Positions 1 through 11,960 of a stretch of 64,000 nucleotides of DNA are shown here, piece after piece. Source of the stretch: Chaetorhynchus papuensis (Eukaryota; Chordata; Aves; Passeriformes; Rhipiduridae); the NCBI GenBank assembly GCA_013396525.1, contig VWYX01000279.1, positions 856,958 through 920,957 of the forward strand, given 5' to 3'. A model generated the notes under the pieces. That model had not been told where the DNA came from. It searched no databases and saw only the letters and a list, made by a program, of their open reading frames with translations. The first letter of the stretch is position 1. Every line of letters begins with the position of its first letter. The translations under genes and the position numbers were made by a program.

Positions 1-43
1 TCCTGGCTGTTTTGTCTCTTTGTGTCTATTACAAAAATTGAGC

Positions 44-439
44 AACTGAGGGAGCTGGCAGGGCTCAGCCTGGAGGAGAGGAGTCCCAGGAGGACCTCAG
101 TTCTCTCTACAACTCCCTGGAATGAGGTTGTACCTAGGTGGGAGTCAATCTTTTCTCCCAGGTAATTAGCAACAGGACAAGAGAAAATGGCCTCAAGCTA
201 AACCTGGGGAAGTTCAGGTTGGACATCAGGGAGAATTTCTTTTTGGAAAGGGTGGTTAAGCACTGCTACAGGCTGCCCAGGGAGCTGGTAGAGCCACCAT
301 CCCTGGAACTGTTAAAAAAATTACTGGATGTGGCACCCACTGCTCTGGTCTGGGTGACAAGGTGGGGATCAGTCACAGGTTGGACTTGGTGACCTTGAAG
401 GTCTTTTCCAACCTTAAACATTTTATGATTCTATGATTA
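44..439 (+). repeat. CR1 LINE fragment (3' end)
   Basis: About 400 bp of the CR1 3' region: 'ctggaggagaggag' near the start, 'gggagaatttctttttgga', 'ctgcccagggagctggt', then 'aaggtcttttccaacctt' and the terminal 'attctatgatt'. The 84-codon open frame inside it is repeat-derived. Confidence 0.92.
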
Positions 440-2109
440 CAAGGGCCATTTCTTTGCTAAGAACTGGCTTTCATTTCATGGAGGCCACTGAGCAGCCCAC
501 ATCTGGTCAACTGGCCCTCTGAAACAAATTATATGGGTGAGTGTCATCTGGCTGGAAGAAAAGACTCATCCCTGTACAATCAGTCCTCTGTAAAGAATTA
601 ACTCCATTCTTCATGTCTTTCACCTAGGATTCTCCTCTACCCCCAAGCAATAGGGCTGCAGAAAATATCAGTGTTTATTTATTTTCTGTATTTTAATATT
701 AGAAACAAATATTCTTAAGAGAGTTTTTCCTCCTATACAAAGCAATTACAGAAACCCACAGAGCCTAATGGAACTGAGATCATTCTTTAGGAATCTAGAA
801 AAGACAATAAGTATAATCAAATTATTTTTTTTAAGAACTATGGAAATTGTAAACCTGCTTCTGACACAGCAGTAATGTCAGGTTGAGCCTCAGGCCCTCT
901 TAACAACTCACACATGAGTAGCTTGAGCAAAGTCAGCAAGCAGGATAACCCATCTCCATAAAAGTTGTGTCTACTGAAAAATGTATTTGGGATAAATAAA
1001 AAGTTTGATAATCCTTTCAGTGATGTTTTCAATAATGTTTCTGTCCGGCACTTCAATTTTAAGGAAAAAAAAAAAAACAAAAAAACAAGAGAAATCTGGA
1101 GGTGAAGGAAGCCAACACTTTGTTTCATTCCAAAAGAAAATGGTTTAAACATTTCAAAAGTGAACAAAAAGGAAACAGCATCTCTCTGGTTTTTAGCCAG
1201 TTCCAGTATTGCCCAGAGTCCTTAACCAAGGAGCAGTACCACACTGTGGCACCATATGCTGAAATTTGTAACAGACTTAAAAAGCTCATAATGTTATTAT
1301 TGCAACTTACAAAGGATATTTCTCCTAAAAATATCCCAGATGTCCCAGTAGGATGTTTCTTTCCACCACCCTTGTTACAATAAGTGGGTTTGGTTTTTTT
1401 TCTTTTTTTCATTCAGCATGGTCATATCATGTTTCACTCTCCTGAAATGTGGTTGAGCCACAGCCCATGAGTGTTTCAGAGTCACACCACAATTGCAGGC
1501 CCACAGTGACCTTTGAGAATTATTTCTCTTAAGAAATAGGGTACCCCAGCGAAAATCAGAGTGAAACTATGAATCATGTCAAAGCAAAGCTGGGTTGTAG
1601 AAATGACTGGCACGGGATGCTTCAAGCTCCCTGTCTCTCCTTCTTCACCCAGCATCCTGCAGGGACACGGGGTTATCTGTCCTTCGATGCAGATTCCTTT
1701 AAGATGGTCTGAAAAGGTGATTTTCAAAGGGGCTTAGAGGCTGGTTAACAGAGTTTAGTGCATGTAGATAGCAGTGACTCTCTTTGTTAATAGGATCATT
1801 GCCCACATAACAGAAACATTCTCCATTGCAATTATTTCTCCCCATTCAGCACCCCCTGCATTCTCCTGCTCCCAAGCCTCATTTACAGAACTCCAACCAT
1901 CAGCGCAACTTAACTCCTTTAATCCCCTCCATACGGTCTGTTTTCTTGCCTTTTGTGTTAGACGGACCTTTTTTTCTCCCCCAAAGATAAACAAACACTT
2001 GAATGATGCCAGGCAATTTTGGATGGAAGAGGGCACGGAGAAAGCCTGAGCTCAATGCAAACTTCTGGCCAAGGTGGCTTCATTCAGCTGCCTGCTTCGT
2101 TTGAATAAC

Positions 2110-3260
2110 AATACCTTCTCAGTCACGGGGTTTTCCCTCCCCTTCTCCCCCTTTTCTCCCCCATGCAGGCCCGAGTAAAATGCTGTGTGAATTCAGGAGT
2201 CTGCTCGTGAATGAGCTGGCATCTGATCCGTATTTACCGACGTTAATTTTGGATGTAATGCACCCCTGCCACTTCCCCACAGTTTGCCCTAAAAGGCTTT
2301 CTGAGGGGCACAAAAGCAGAGGGTCAAAAGTGAGTTGACCCCTGCCAGAATGTACAATTATTGCAAAGAGGTGGTACACCAGCAGCTGTCGAAACCCCAC
2401 CGAAGCGCTTCCAAAAGTCGGAGGATGACTAATACGCCGGAGCTCTCCCCTCCGCCCCGCGAGAGCCGCCGACTTCGGGCAGGAAGAATTATGGCCCTCC
2501 CGAGCAGCTGCAATAATTGTCTTGCCATTGTCCCCCAGCCCTCCCTCGGCCACCCCCTACAAGTGGCCATTGTCGCCGCGGAGTCAAGTGATTATATGCT
2601 TGGGCTGATGCTGTTTGCGCCCAGCTGCCCGAGCGCTGACACACGAGCCTGGAGAGGGGGGACCCGCGTCTGCTAGACGGGGCTGCGACATACCAGACCT
2701 TTTACATAAGTCAAACAGGAACAAATGACTCTTTATCAGCCCCTTCTCCCTTTGAAGTGGCGGCCGCTTATAGGCCCTTACAGCTTTTCCTCCTTAGCCC
2801 GAGCAAACATCCTCCTTTTGATATGCTACATGCTCATTATCTCTGCCCCATTTAATGATTTTTGATTGAAGGGTGGCAGCGCAGTTGCCAAGAGGGTAGT
2901 TAAAGAGGCTCCACGCAGTCAGGACAACAAGAAAGGCTTTCCTTGTGCAGCAGCCTAAATTTGGAGTTTCTTAACAGTGTGTTCTTGTTCTTAGCAGCAG
3001 ATAAGGGCTGAGCGTGAAATTCTTAATTAAGCAGTAAATAGAGAGTGGGGTGTCAGCAGATGCAGCCTGTAGCCATGGAGACCAAGTCTGATGAAGGAGG
3101 GAGCTAAGACTCAGCGCCGGCCCGGGCTCGGGCATGACTGACAGCTGAAGAATCCGACAAAGCTTGTAAACGGGATTAATTAGTTGGCTAATTATTTCAT
3201 ATAGTTAAATGTAAATAAAATATTAAAAAAAAAAATTCTTAAAAAGCCAACTCGCAGAGT
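2110..3260. promoter_or_regulatory. Candidate intronic regulatory block (CpG-dense, then TAATTA-rich)
   Basis: No repeat is visible for over 1 kb. About 2375-2700 holds roughly 25 CpGs, far above the near-absence in the surrounding intron, with E-boxes (cagctg) and several ATTGT/ACAAT sites. The 2860-3240 part has 'cttaattaagcagtaaat' and 'gattaattagttggctaat', typical homeodomain targets. The role is inferred; no coding motif fits, although one 144-codon frame is open. Confidence 0.4.
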
Positions 3261-3324
3261 TAGGCAGGAAGATGTTCTGAAGGCCAGACCTTCAAGCCTT
3301 GTCCTCTCTGGGTCGGTGGGTGGA

Positions 3325-3560
3325 CTGGTGGGGTTTTAAGGCCAGAAGGGACTATTGTGGCAGCTTTCTCTGACCTTCTACGGAGCATGAATCTCGCCTC
3401 ATGAGGTTTCTAATAGCTTCTCGCAGAGCTGGAGCGTATTTCCCTGAAAAGACAGCCACACATCATCTAAGGACCCTGAGTGATGGAAAGTCCACCACAT
3501 GCTAGGAGTCTGTTCTGCTGGCTAATTAACCTCACCCTCTCAGCCTGCACAGCGGAGAGG
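3325..3560 (-). repeat. Old, diverged CR1-like relic
   Basis: The segment starting 'ttttaaggccagaagggac' and running through 'tctgaccttct' and 'gatggaaagtccaccacat' resembles the 3' end, reversed, of ancient CR1 families shared by turtles, crocodilians and birds. It is far more diverged than the other copies. The family assignment is from memory and not tested. Confidence 0.5.
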
Positions 3561-5381
3561 AGAGAAATTAAATCTCACATCAGGGCCAGGAATCTGCTTG
3601 CTTTGTTTCAAACTTTTACCCTACACCCACAGCATAATTATTAGGCGCCCGACACTGAATTATTGATCTTACTCCTGTAAAAGTCCTCGCAGAAAATGTT
3701 CACAGCATGAATTATACATGTTAGGTGTTTTCATAAATTTCCCCTCGTGTACTTTGGATGATTGTTTCTCTCTCTTGTTAAATGAGGAACCACAACAAGC
3801 TCTTCATGTAATAAAATTCAAGATGAAACTGAGGCAAGAGAAGGACAAGAAAGTATATGTGATGCAAGAGTGACATATGCCGGCCAGACCACTTTTGTCC
3901 CAGTCTTCCCAAGACTGTCATCTCCTCTGTTTTCAGCAGCAGAGGCCAAGATACAGATGCCATCCTCTGAGCTTGCTCTGACAGTGCAATTCAGGATATG
4001 CAAACTGAAAAGCAGTCAACTTTTATATTTGAAAGAACAAACTTATGCTGTTAGTAAACTGAAAAAATAAAACATTTTTCTTCTTTCAGTAAATACTTGA
4101 TCTCTGGCACGGCTTAGACACAACAGTTAAATTTACAGTAGCCAATCTATACCTGAACTCTATCTAAACAGGGCCAGGACACAGAACTAAGACCAGGACC
4201 CCAATAAACTACATGGTTATAATGCTGGCCAAATTCCTGGCACAGTTTTGGCCCAGACCAGGCAATCTCCCCCGTGGCGACCAGTAGAGTTTGGGATTTA
4301 GCATGGGACAGGGATCTTTTCTAGTTTGAAGCCTGGGTGCATCCAGCCCGTTTTGAGAGCTAAAATGTTAAACACGAGCTGTGCTGTGGCAGTTGCTGAA
4401 GGACCAGGGGTGGACGCAGCAAGTGTGATCTGACTGAGGATAAGGTCTGGGCTTTCCCATTTCTCCACAAATGTACACTGGTTGATTTTCAGTGTTGCTA
4501 GACCAAGCTCAGTGGATTGCCTGCCCTCATTCCAGGTGTGTTTTCCTCTCCAGTGATTGTTCTAAAGACATCCTACATGGGAAAGTCTTTTGCATGCCAT
4601 CTCAATAGTGCAAAATCAAGGGAAATTCATTAAATTTAATGGATTAAAAGAGTGTAATAAAAATCAGTTATAATGAAAATCATCATCTTTATTTTCCCTG
4701 TACGAGTCATGAAGGACAAGCTAATCTTCTCAAAGACACCAAAATATATTTGTGATTCCTAGTTCTGCTGTTATTAATACAGGCAACAATCAGTATCTTG
4801 CCTTTGACATATAGAGCTTAGACATTTATAAAATTATTTACTTGAGAATGGGAATTATGGAAAATGTCTATTTCTTAAAAAAAAATATTGACCACCACAC
4901 TCCACGATCTCATGTACAAAGTCACATACTCAAATGCAAAGGGCTATGATGTCTTTGGAAGTTTCCAGTCCTTGGAAAAATTCTCTCCCAGGGCTTCTAT
5001 TGCCTTCAGAGGTCTCAGCCTAGCAAGATGACCATGATTTATTAATGGTACCTGTGATACAGGACCAGATGACAACAGAGGTCATTAGTGGAATTTAATG
5101 CCTTTACCACTCCAAAAATCCAATTCAAATACAACTGATGTCACATCACCCACTGTTTATGACACATTCCTTTTGTTGATAGGCCAAGCATCAGATAGAT
5201 CAGTTAGGGATGGACCTGATGTGCACTTACCTGTTTGATAAACCTTTTGAAGGACCTCTCACTAATTGAAAGGCCATTGAAAGCTGGCCTTGAGTAGATC
5301 TGGGGTTTAAATTAAAAAGACACCAGCCCTGCCACCATTCTTGATCAAAAACATGCACTGCAACCCTGATACTGCACTCAC

Positions 5382-5577
5382 CCAAATAGGTGAACTTCCC
5401 CAGTTTGCTGTCAAGATGCCAATCACAGCTCCTGTGGTGTCTGTACGAAGGTGGCAGTTGGAGTGGCTGTCCCCTCCTTGTCCCGCAGGACACCACGGCC
5501 TCAAGATGGGAAGGAAGATCCTTGTGTTCCAGCAGCAGGTAATTCCCAGCCTTGAAGTTGCTAAATGTCACTGAGTA
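5382..5577 (-). CDS. PKHD1: PKHD1 exon N: last exon in window
   Basis: Exon of 196 bp, phase 0 to phase 1, about residues 692-756. Acceptor 'cctcttctctag', donor TTTGG|gtgagt. The peptide reads YSVTFSNFKAGNYLLLEHKD, then LPSHLEAVVSCGTRRGQPL and CDWHLDSKLGKFTYLG. 'FDNF--GNYLLL-H-DLP' and 'CDW---S-L-Q-TYL' are conserved in the family. The frame remains open for another 50 codons to a second strong donor at 5231 (AACAG|gtaagt), but that peptide does not look family-like and would leave in phase 2. I therefore prefer the 5382 border, whose phase 1 agrees with the valine that follows in mammals. Confidence 0.9.
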
Positions 5578-6202
5578 CTAGAGAAGAGGGAACCAAAAGA
5601 AACATGTCTGGGTCTGTGATTAGAGCTCCATGGAGGGCAGCTTAAAGGGCAAAGAGGATGGTGCTCCTCACAGACAACATGTGTTGAAAACATGAAAAGA
5701 GATGTAAAACCAAGCAGAAGCTAAAGGTAAATGCAGAAAAAAATCAACTCCCCACATCTCCTTTGAAAGGTGCAAAGGAAAAATGTCTGATGAAAGCTCT
5801 GTTTTGACATGGCTTGAGGCAGTAAAAATCCTGCTGTTTCCTGAGGACCACACTGAAATTTCACCTAAGATATTCAAAATCATCAAGTGCCCAAGGCCAG
5901 GTTGGATGGGGCTTGGAGCAACCTCGTCTAGTGGAAGATGTCCCTGCCCATGGCAGGGAGTGGAACTGGATAAGCTGTAAGGTCCTTTCCAGCCCAAACC
6001 ATTCCATGATTCCATGACCTTCCTGCTCCAGGTTCCTACTGAGAGCTTCAGAGATTAGGTCATCTTATCTAAGCCTATAAATACAGAGAGACTTTCTCAG
6101 TGCACTTAACTAATTTTTTTTCTCTCTGCTCACCCAAAGAGATTAAAGCGTGATTATCTTTTCCAGATATAATTTTGAAATTATAAAACCTTCCTGTGTT
6201 AC
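5578..6202 (-). other. Intron M-N
   Basis: Intron of 625 bp between exons M and N. It contains a 3'-truncated CR1 on the plus strand (5887-6017), antisense to the gene. Nothing else is recognisable. Confidence 0.8.
5887..6017 (+). repeat. CR1 fragment
   Basis: 3'-most 130 bp: 'aaggccaggttggatgggg', 'gtccctgcccatggcaggg', then 'ccattccatgattccatga'. Confidence 0.93.
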
Positions 6203-6380
6203 CTGGAGCTGTTTGCTGACCAAAGGGTTGTCAAATGTCAACGTGTAAGTCTCCTTATCCAAGAGAAGAACCATCCAGCCATACAGGTTTGATAAAGTAT
6301 CAGGGACATAATTGACTGTGCTTGTCTTATTCCTACTGTCAGTCACAGTTAAATTATAAGGAATGTCTGGAGCCTCTTTT
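6203..6380 (-). CDS. PKHD1: PKHD1 exon M: post-beta-helix module, continued
   Basis: Exon of 178 bp, phase 2 to phase 0, about residues 632-691. Acceptor 'cttttttcccgcag', donor CTCCAG|gtaaca. The split codon CT+A gives leucine. The peptide reads KEAPDIPYNLTVTDSRNKTS, then TVNYVPDTLSNLYGWMVLLL and DKETYTLTFDNPL. 'TVTDSRNKT-TVNYV-DTLSN--GWM-LLLD-ETY' is a very clear fibrocystin string. Sequons are NLT and NKT. Confidence 0.93.
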
Positions 6381-6752
6381 CTGCGGGAAAAAAGAAAAAG
6401 TAATTACATTTTTACACTGAACTCTGTCATTTTGCAACATATAGAGTTCTATTTTTATTTTAATTACAGTAGCTGTGCTGGATCTCCCTCAGAATATGTC
6501 CACATTTTTGTAATTCTTTATAAATACCACAAGAAACAATATTTTACCCCAAGTGCTGAAAAAAGAGAGAAAAAGAGAGACACAGCATGTAGGAATAAAG
6601 GAAGAGGAAGAGGAAGAAAGCAGAGAAGTGGTAACAGCCAGGGTACCAACTTCTACATTACCAGAGTATTTCCCTCCACCAGACTCACAGGCCTCAGGTT
6701 CAACTTTTAGGATCTTCATGAAATTTGGTGGAGTCTTCTTATTAGCCTTATC

Positions 6753-6876
6753 CCAGGCTGGGTGGGGTTTGGAGCAACCTGGTCTTGTGGAAGGTGTCCC
6801 TGCCCATGGCAGGGCATTGGAATGAGGTGATATCTAGGGTCCCTTCCAACCCAAACCGTTCTGGGTTCTGTGATTA
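6753..6876 (+). repeat. CR1 fragment
   Basis: 'ggaaggtgtccctgcccat', 'agggtcccttccaaccc' and a diverged tail. It lies 373 bp upstream of exon M on the transcript, antisense. Confidence 0.92.
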
Positions 6877-8364
6877 CTCACTCCCATGTGAGTGGTTAAA
6901 AGTTTCAAAAAAAAATCCAACGTAATTTGAAGAGCTGCTCTTTGCCTGCAGTTTGTAGCTGGGGCTGCTGCAGACTGATTAAATCCTTCACAGAATGGGT
7001 GAACTTTTAGTACAGCAGTTCTTCTGAGCATGCAAATGACAATTCAGCCCCCTTTTCCACTAGAACTTTGCACTCCTGATTCCTGCCCTATCTAGTCAGA
7101 GGAAAAAAAAAACCCTTCCTGAACAGATCAACATTAGCACTGATATCATGAGTGGTCATAAACCCTTAAATCTAAAGGCCTCTGTAGACTCCTCTCAGTT
7201 TTGGCATTTGAGCTGACACTAAGCTTAAAAAAATCTCCTCTTTTAAGCATCCCTTGAATAGTTTTTTCTCTATATTTGAAGCATTACCTTACAACTACAA
7301 ATCTCAGCAGATTATCCAACCTCTCAGACTGGATGTGGTTTACTAACCCAAGACAGACAGTGCTAAAACTCATCTCATCCTGCAATTTGCCTGTATTTGC
7401 AATTTCTGGTTGGTCTGTTGGTTTTTTTTCCCCCTAGTGCTTTGGAGATGATGCAAAATCACCAAGGCAGTCATCCCAGATATATTTTTCTTTTCTCTTT
7501 TAAAATCAGGGATTCAGGGATTTTTACCTTTTTTTTCTAGAGTCTGTCACTTTGGCAAAGCACTTTCTGGTTACCCAGAAACATTCAGCTGAGAAACAGC
7601 AATAGGCAAAGCGAAGTGTGAATCAGCAAAGAATTACTCAACCAGAAGATATTGGCAGACCAATGAAACTGGAAGGAGTTTATAAGGCTTAAACAGCTTT
7701 CGTACCACTAATAAACCTCCTCTTATGGGCATTAACTGGACCAGGATATTAGGCTGCTAATTAAGCAAGTAAATGACAACAAGCACATTATTGCCATGGT
7801 TATCAGCACCTGCATAGGTATTCAGAAGAACATTTCCAGCAGTAGAAAAACACCACACATAATTCAGAGAAACATTAAACTCTCTTGCATGTCAGAAGGT
7901 GCCTTATTGAGTTGCAAAGATGCCCAATGTCACAACAAGTGGCAGAGACTCTGAGCCATCCTTTCTGCAGCTTATAAATTCATGTGGCTTTACTCTTTAT
8001 TCATTTTCATCACTGGAGGATTCTGATGAGAACAGCTTGAATCACTTTTATTGGGGGACTCTCCCCAGTACTTCCAGGAGGAGTAAAGACAGAGAAGAAA
8101 GCCTGGAAGGGGCAATCCTGCTGGGATACAAGTCTGACCCGTCAGAAAGTTAGGTGGCAATTCCACACCAGCCATGTAGATCCAATAGCTAGTGAATGGG
8201 AATGTGAATTCACTAACTACTGAATTAATTGGGAATACATTTATGTTGGAGACCAACATTGAGAAGACTCCAAATAGATATCTTAAACTGTACAATGAAC
8301 TTCCAGATGGCTGCAGTTAAATGAAATATATCTTTTTCTGCGTGTCTACTTGTAGCAGACAAGG

Positions 8365-8970
8365 TATAGGATCATAGAATTGTTTAGGTTGGAAAAGACC
8401 TCTGAGATCATCGAGTCCAACCATTAACCCAACACTGCCAAGGCCACCTCTAAACCATGTCCCCAAGGGCCACATTTACATGTGTTTAAATTCCTCCAGG
8501 CATGAGGACTCCACTACTGCCTGCTTTAACCATGATGAAATTCTTCCTAGTACTCAATCTAAACCTCTCCTGGTGCACTTTGAGGCCATTTACTCTGTCC
8601 TGTCCCTTGTTCCCTGGGAGCAGAGCCTGACCACCGGCTGCCCCCTCCTGTCAAGGAGTTGTGCAGAGCCACAGGGTCCCCCCTGAGCCTCCTTTTCTCC
8701 AGGCTGAGCCCCTTTCCCAGCTCCCTCAGCTGCTCCTGGTGCTCCAGCGCCTTGCCCATCTCCGTTCCCTTCCCTGGACATGCTCCAGCCCCTCCAGGTC
8801 TCTCTTGTCAGGAGGGTCCCAGAGCTGCCCCCAGGACTGGAGTTGCCCCAGCAGTGCCAGCAGAGGGGACAGGCACTGCCCGGGTCCTGCTGGACACACC
8901 AGAGCTGGGACAGCCCAGGTGCCTTTGGCTTCTTGCCCACCTGGACACACCTGGCTCATGTTCAGCTGAA
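8365..8970 (-). repeat. CR1 fragment, about 600 bp
   Basis: Reverse orientation, starting 'ggatcatagaattgttta' and 'gagtccaaccattaaccc', then 'ccacatttacatg', and on into the GC-rich upstream CR1 part ('ctccagccc', 'cctgctggacacacc'). It explains the cluster of overlapping open frames between 8.56 and 9.1 kb. Confidence 0.88.
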
Positions 8971-9289
8971 AGCTTGCTGATGACCCAGGAAGGCAAAGAA
9001 GCAGAAGATACCTTATGGCCTGGAATCTCTAAGGTTTTCTTTACCTGGAATGCTGTGTCCTTGTCTTTTACACGCATTGCTTGAGGTGTTGCCACCCATA
9101 AATACATGCCCTACTCCTGACAGCCAGTCAGCACAACAAACCAAAAATTTGGGGAACTTGGGAAACTTCTCAGCCCAGTGTACAAGTTAACTGGTGCAAG
9201 GCAACGATAAGCCTGAGATACACTCCCCTGGAAAGGATGTCAGTGTGCTTGTTTTTTCACCTCCATGCCAAAAAGGCACCAAAATGGAA

Positions 9290-10170
9290 GTACCCTACTA
9301 ATGGAATTACCAGCCACAATTAGCACCATTTCCATTTGCCCTAAATAGCCAGTGATTTCACTGTGCCCTAAATAGCCACCAATCTACCTCTCTTTAATGT
9401 TAATGAAGTAGAAGAACGCTGGCACACACGAGTATTTCTAATTCAGAGGATCCAAGGGAGCCTGCATGCATCATTAACGTGGAGAGCTTCATTATCAGAG
9501 GAAAGAGCCTTCCCCTGAACTTCTCCTGGCTTTATTTGAAAGAAACTAGGAGGCAATGGTCTTAATGCAAAATTAACCCTCCCTTTAAACTGCTGGAAGC
9601 CTTTACAAACTGTAAGGGGAAAAAAAAAGATGACTCATTGAAAAGGCTGTATTTTTATATCGAAGCAGGTTTCAATTAAGGAGCAATTTGCTTTAGAAAT
9701 ATGGCAGGATTACAGGATGGGGCTTTACAGTCTGAGCCACAATTCACCAATTGTGACTGTATAAACTGTTATGTAATTTAGCTCAAATGCATTGTGCAGA
9801 ACTGCTCAACAGATATGGGCCACAAAGGATTTGTTAAGCCAATCAACAACGTGGAGTAGAACAAATATTAACTCTCCTGTCTATGTTTACCATTAACTTA
9901 TTTATCCTAAGGGTCCATATCTGTGTGTATGAAAGCGGGTGCTGTGCTTAGCTCTAAATGCTTTCTGTTTGTGTAATAATCCATTATGATTATCCCTCTT
10001 CAAAAACAGGAAACAATTTAGCATCGAACTTCAAATGGGACACCAAATGTTTATTTCAAGAGTCCAGATTTATTTTTGGCCAAAGGGAGACTAATTCCAA
10101 ATTATGACCATATCAAACACTTTACAGGTTTAATGTTGGGCCCCAGACCAGTTCACTTTATTTTAATTGC
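9290..10170. promoter_or_regulatory. Candidate conserved non-coding element
   Basis: Repeat-free AT-rich block with forkhead-like 'tgtttac' and 'tgtttattt', several 'taat' cores and a perfect 7-bp palindrome pair at 9738-9755 (cacaatt-cac-c-aattgtg). Function is inferred from texture only. Confidence 0.3.
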
Positions 10171-10672
10171 CAAGAACTAAGAATTTTCAGCTGCTTTCAG
10201 TAAATGTGCGTATCTTTGTTGAGATACCAAGCTCATTATTCAAATCTGTCTTTTATTACGAACCCTTACTAGCAGTGATTTTTTTTCATGCATGGGTCTT
10301 TTAGGGAATAACCAGATCTTTGACCCTGATCCTGAGTGATCACCATGGTCTGAATTTGAAGTAAAAGAAGAACTGAGGTAGTTTCCCAGGAATAGAAAGG
10401 GTTGTGACTGACAAGCCAAGATGGTTTCATCGAGAGTAGCACTTGAGTTTGCTACCCCAACTTCCAAAATTACCTGTGTTCTTAAAACGTTTCCCCAGAT
10501 ACTATAGTTTACAAGCTGATATTTTCAGGAAAACTAAAATCAGATAGAAATCCTGAGCTGGAAAGTGGTTGGTAAAAAAAAATTCAAATGTCTGCAGTGC
10601 AAGCATAGCAAAGACCAAAGGAGGACCACTTGGTCACTCTGCTTTTCCCACATCAGGTAGAGCTCTGAAGAG

Positions 10673-10810
10673 TCCCTGGAAGTGTCCAAGGCCAGGTTGG
10701 ACGGGGCTTGGAGCAACCTGGGATAGTGGAAGGTGTCCCTGCCCGTGGCAGAGGGTGGAACAAGATGATCTTTGAGGTCCCTTCTAACCCAAACTATTCT
10801 ATGATTTTAG
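10673..10810 (+). repeat. CR1 fragment
   Basis: 'gaagtgtccaaggccaggt', 'ggataGTGGAAGGTGTCCC', 'ttgaggtcccttctaaccc', 'attctatgatt' tail. Confidence 0.93.
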
Positions 10811-11739
10811 GATTAATAATATGATGAGTCCAAGCTGATGCACCTGGCTCCAATCTATCCAGACCATAAGAAGCATCCAAAGAACTTGCGAGATTTCTCC
10901 TTGCAAGGAAGTAAAGCTTAGGACCAGCAAACATTGCCTCAATGCTAAATTTATCTCCCTGCAGTCAGAAATACCTCAGATGATGCTCAAGCAAAGGGAG
11001 GAGGCTTGAGGAAACATCTCGTCTTATGTACTTATAACTCTGTGGAGCATCTGGCTTTGCTGCCCATACTGCAGGGTGAATGGAAAGGTGTTCTCCATCG
11101 GGATACACCTTTGTTGGGACGTCTCAGATGCCAGATATATAGCAGAGTAAACGCTGAATCTCTAAAACTGAGCTGATGAGTTGGTAACTGAACAGTCAAT
11201 AGTTAATAATTTAATATTTGCCTTCCGCTTTACATCACAGGAGCCCCCAGAGGATGGGTTATGGGGACAAGTGACCATGTAAGCTGCCCCCTCTGTGGGT
11301 ACAGTCATGTACATGGGGAAGACCCATGGCCAGAGAGCAACTGAGCACATTGAGAGAAGGATTGTGGTTGTTGGGGTGTTTCATAGCAGGGGGATGTTCA
11401 GCTGAAGGCACCACAGAAAGTAAATATCGAAGGAGAAGCAAAACTAGAGTAACCATTTGAACTCACTTCAAGACTCAAAGCCATGAAGGTAGGGGAACAC
11501 TCTTCCTTTCATAACAGCCCATCAGCAGTGGATGGGTTTGCAGAAGCAAACAGGAGAGGATGTTAGACCAAATTTAAGAACTAAACCTATAAAGAAGAAA
11601 GTTAATCTTTTTCCCCACAGTAGACTAGAAAACGAGGAGACAATAAAAGTCTTGAACTACAAGACTGTTGCTGAGCAAGTCCAAGGCTTCCCCAATGAGA
11701 AAAGGAAAGCAAGTGAGAGGGACCAAGAGGGAAACTCCC

Positions 11740-11960
11740 TTTTGGCAGGCGCAGCCGCCGAGTGTTTGGAGTCCCCTTCGCCGCGAGGTGCTGCCAGGCT
11801 GCAGATTATTCTAATGCTCTCCTCTTGTAAAAATTATGCATAATGTGAAGAAACTTTGAAAGTCACTTAATCATGTTATGACAATTTTTTAATGAAAATT
11901 TGTTTTAATATTAATAGAGATTCATAGTTTCATGATAATATGGGTAGCGGTGGCATTTGG
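11740..11960. promoter_or_regulatory. Candidate conserved non-coding element
   Basis: A short CpG-containing stretch ('gcagccgccgag', 'cgccgcgagg') followed by 'attatgcataatgtg', an octamer/POU-like palindrome, and AT-rich sequence. Inferred only. Confidence 0.25.

Larger units (their letters stand above)
1..5381 (-). other. Intron downstream of exon N (partial)
   Basis: At least 5.4 kb of intron continuing past the window start. It holds a CR1 (44-439, plus), a repeat-poor CpG-dense and TAATTA-rich block (2110-3260) and an old CR1-like relic (3325-3560). No further PKHD1 exon was recognised: I looked for a phase-1 acceptor followed by a family-like peptide and found none. From 3560 to 5380 I see only unique AT-rich sequence. 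Confidence 0.7.

Noticed and set aside
2119..2553. 144-codon minus frame in the CpG-dense block
   Set aside because: No recognisable domain, no splice context fitting PKHD1; long frame explained by GC content. A non-coding regulatory block is more likely.
8559..9107. Dense cluster of open frames on both strands
   Set aside because: They lie in a GC-rich CR1 fragment on the minus strand, so lack of stops is compositional.
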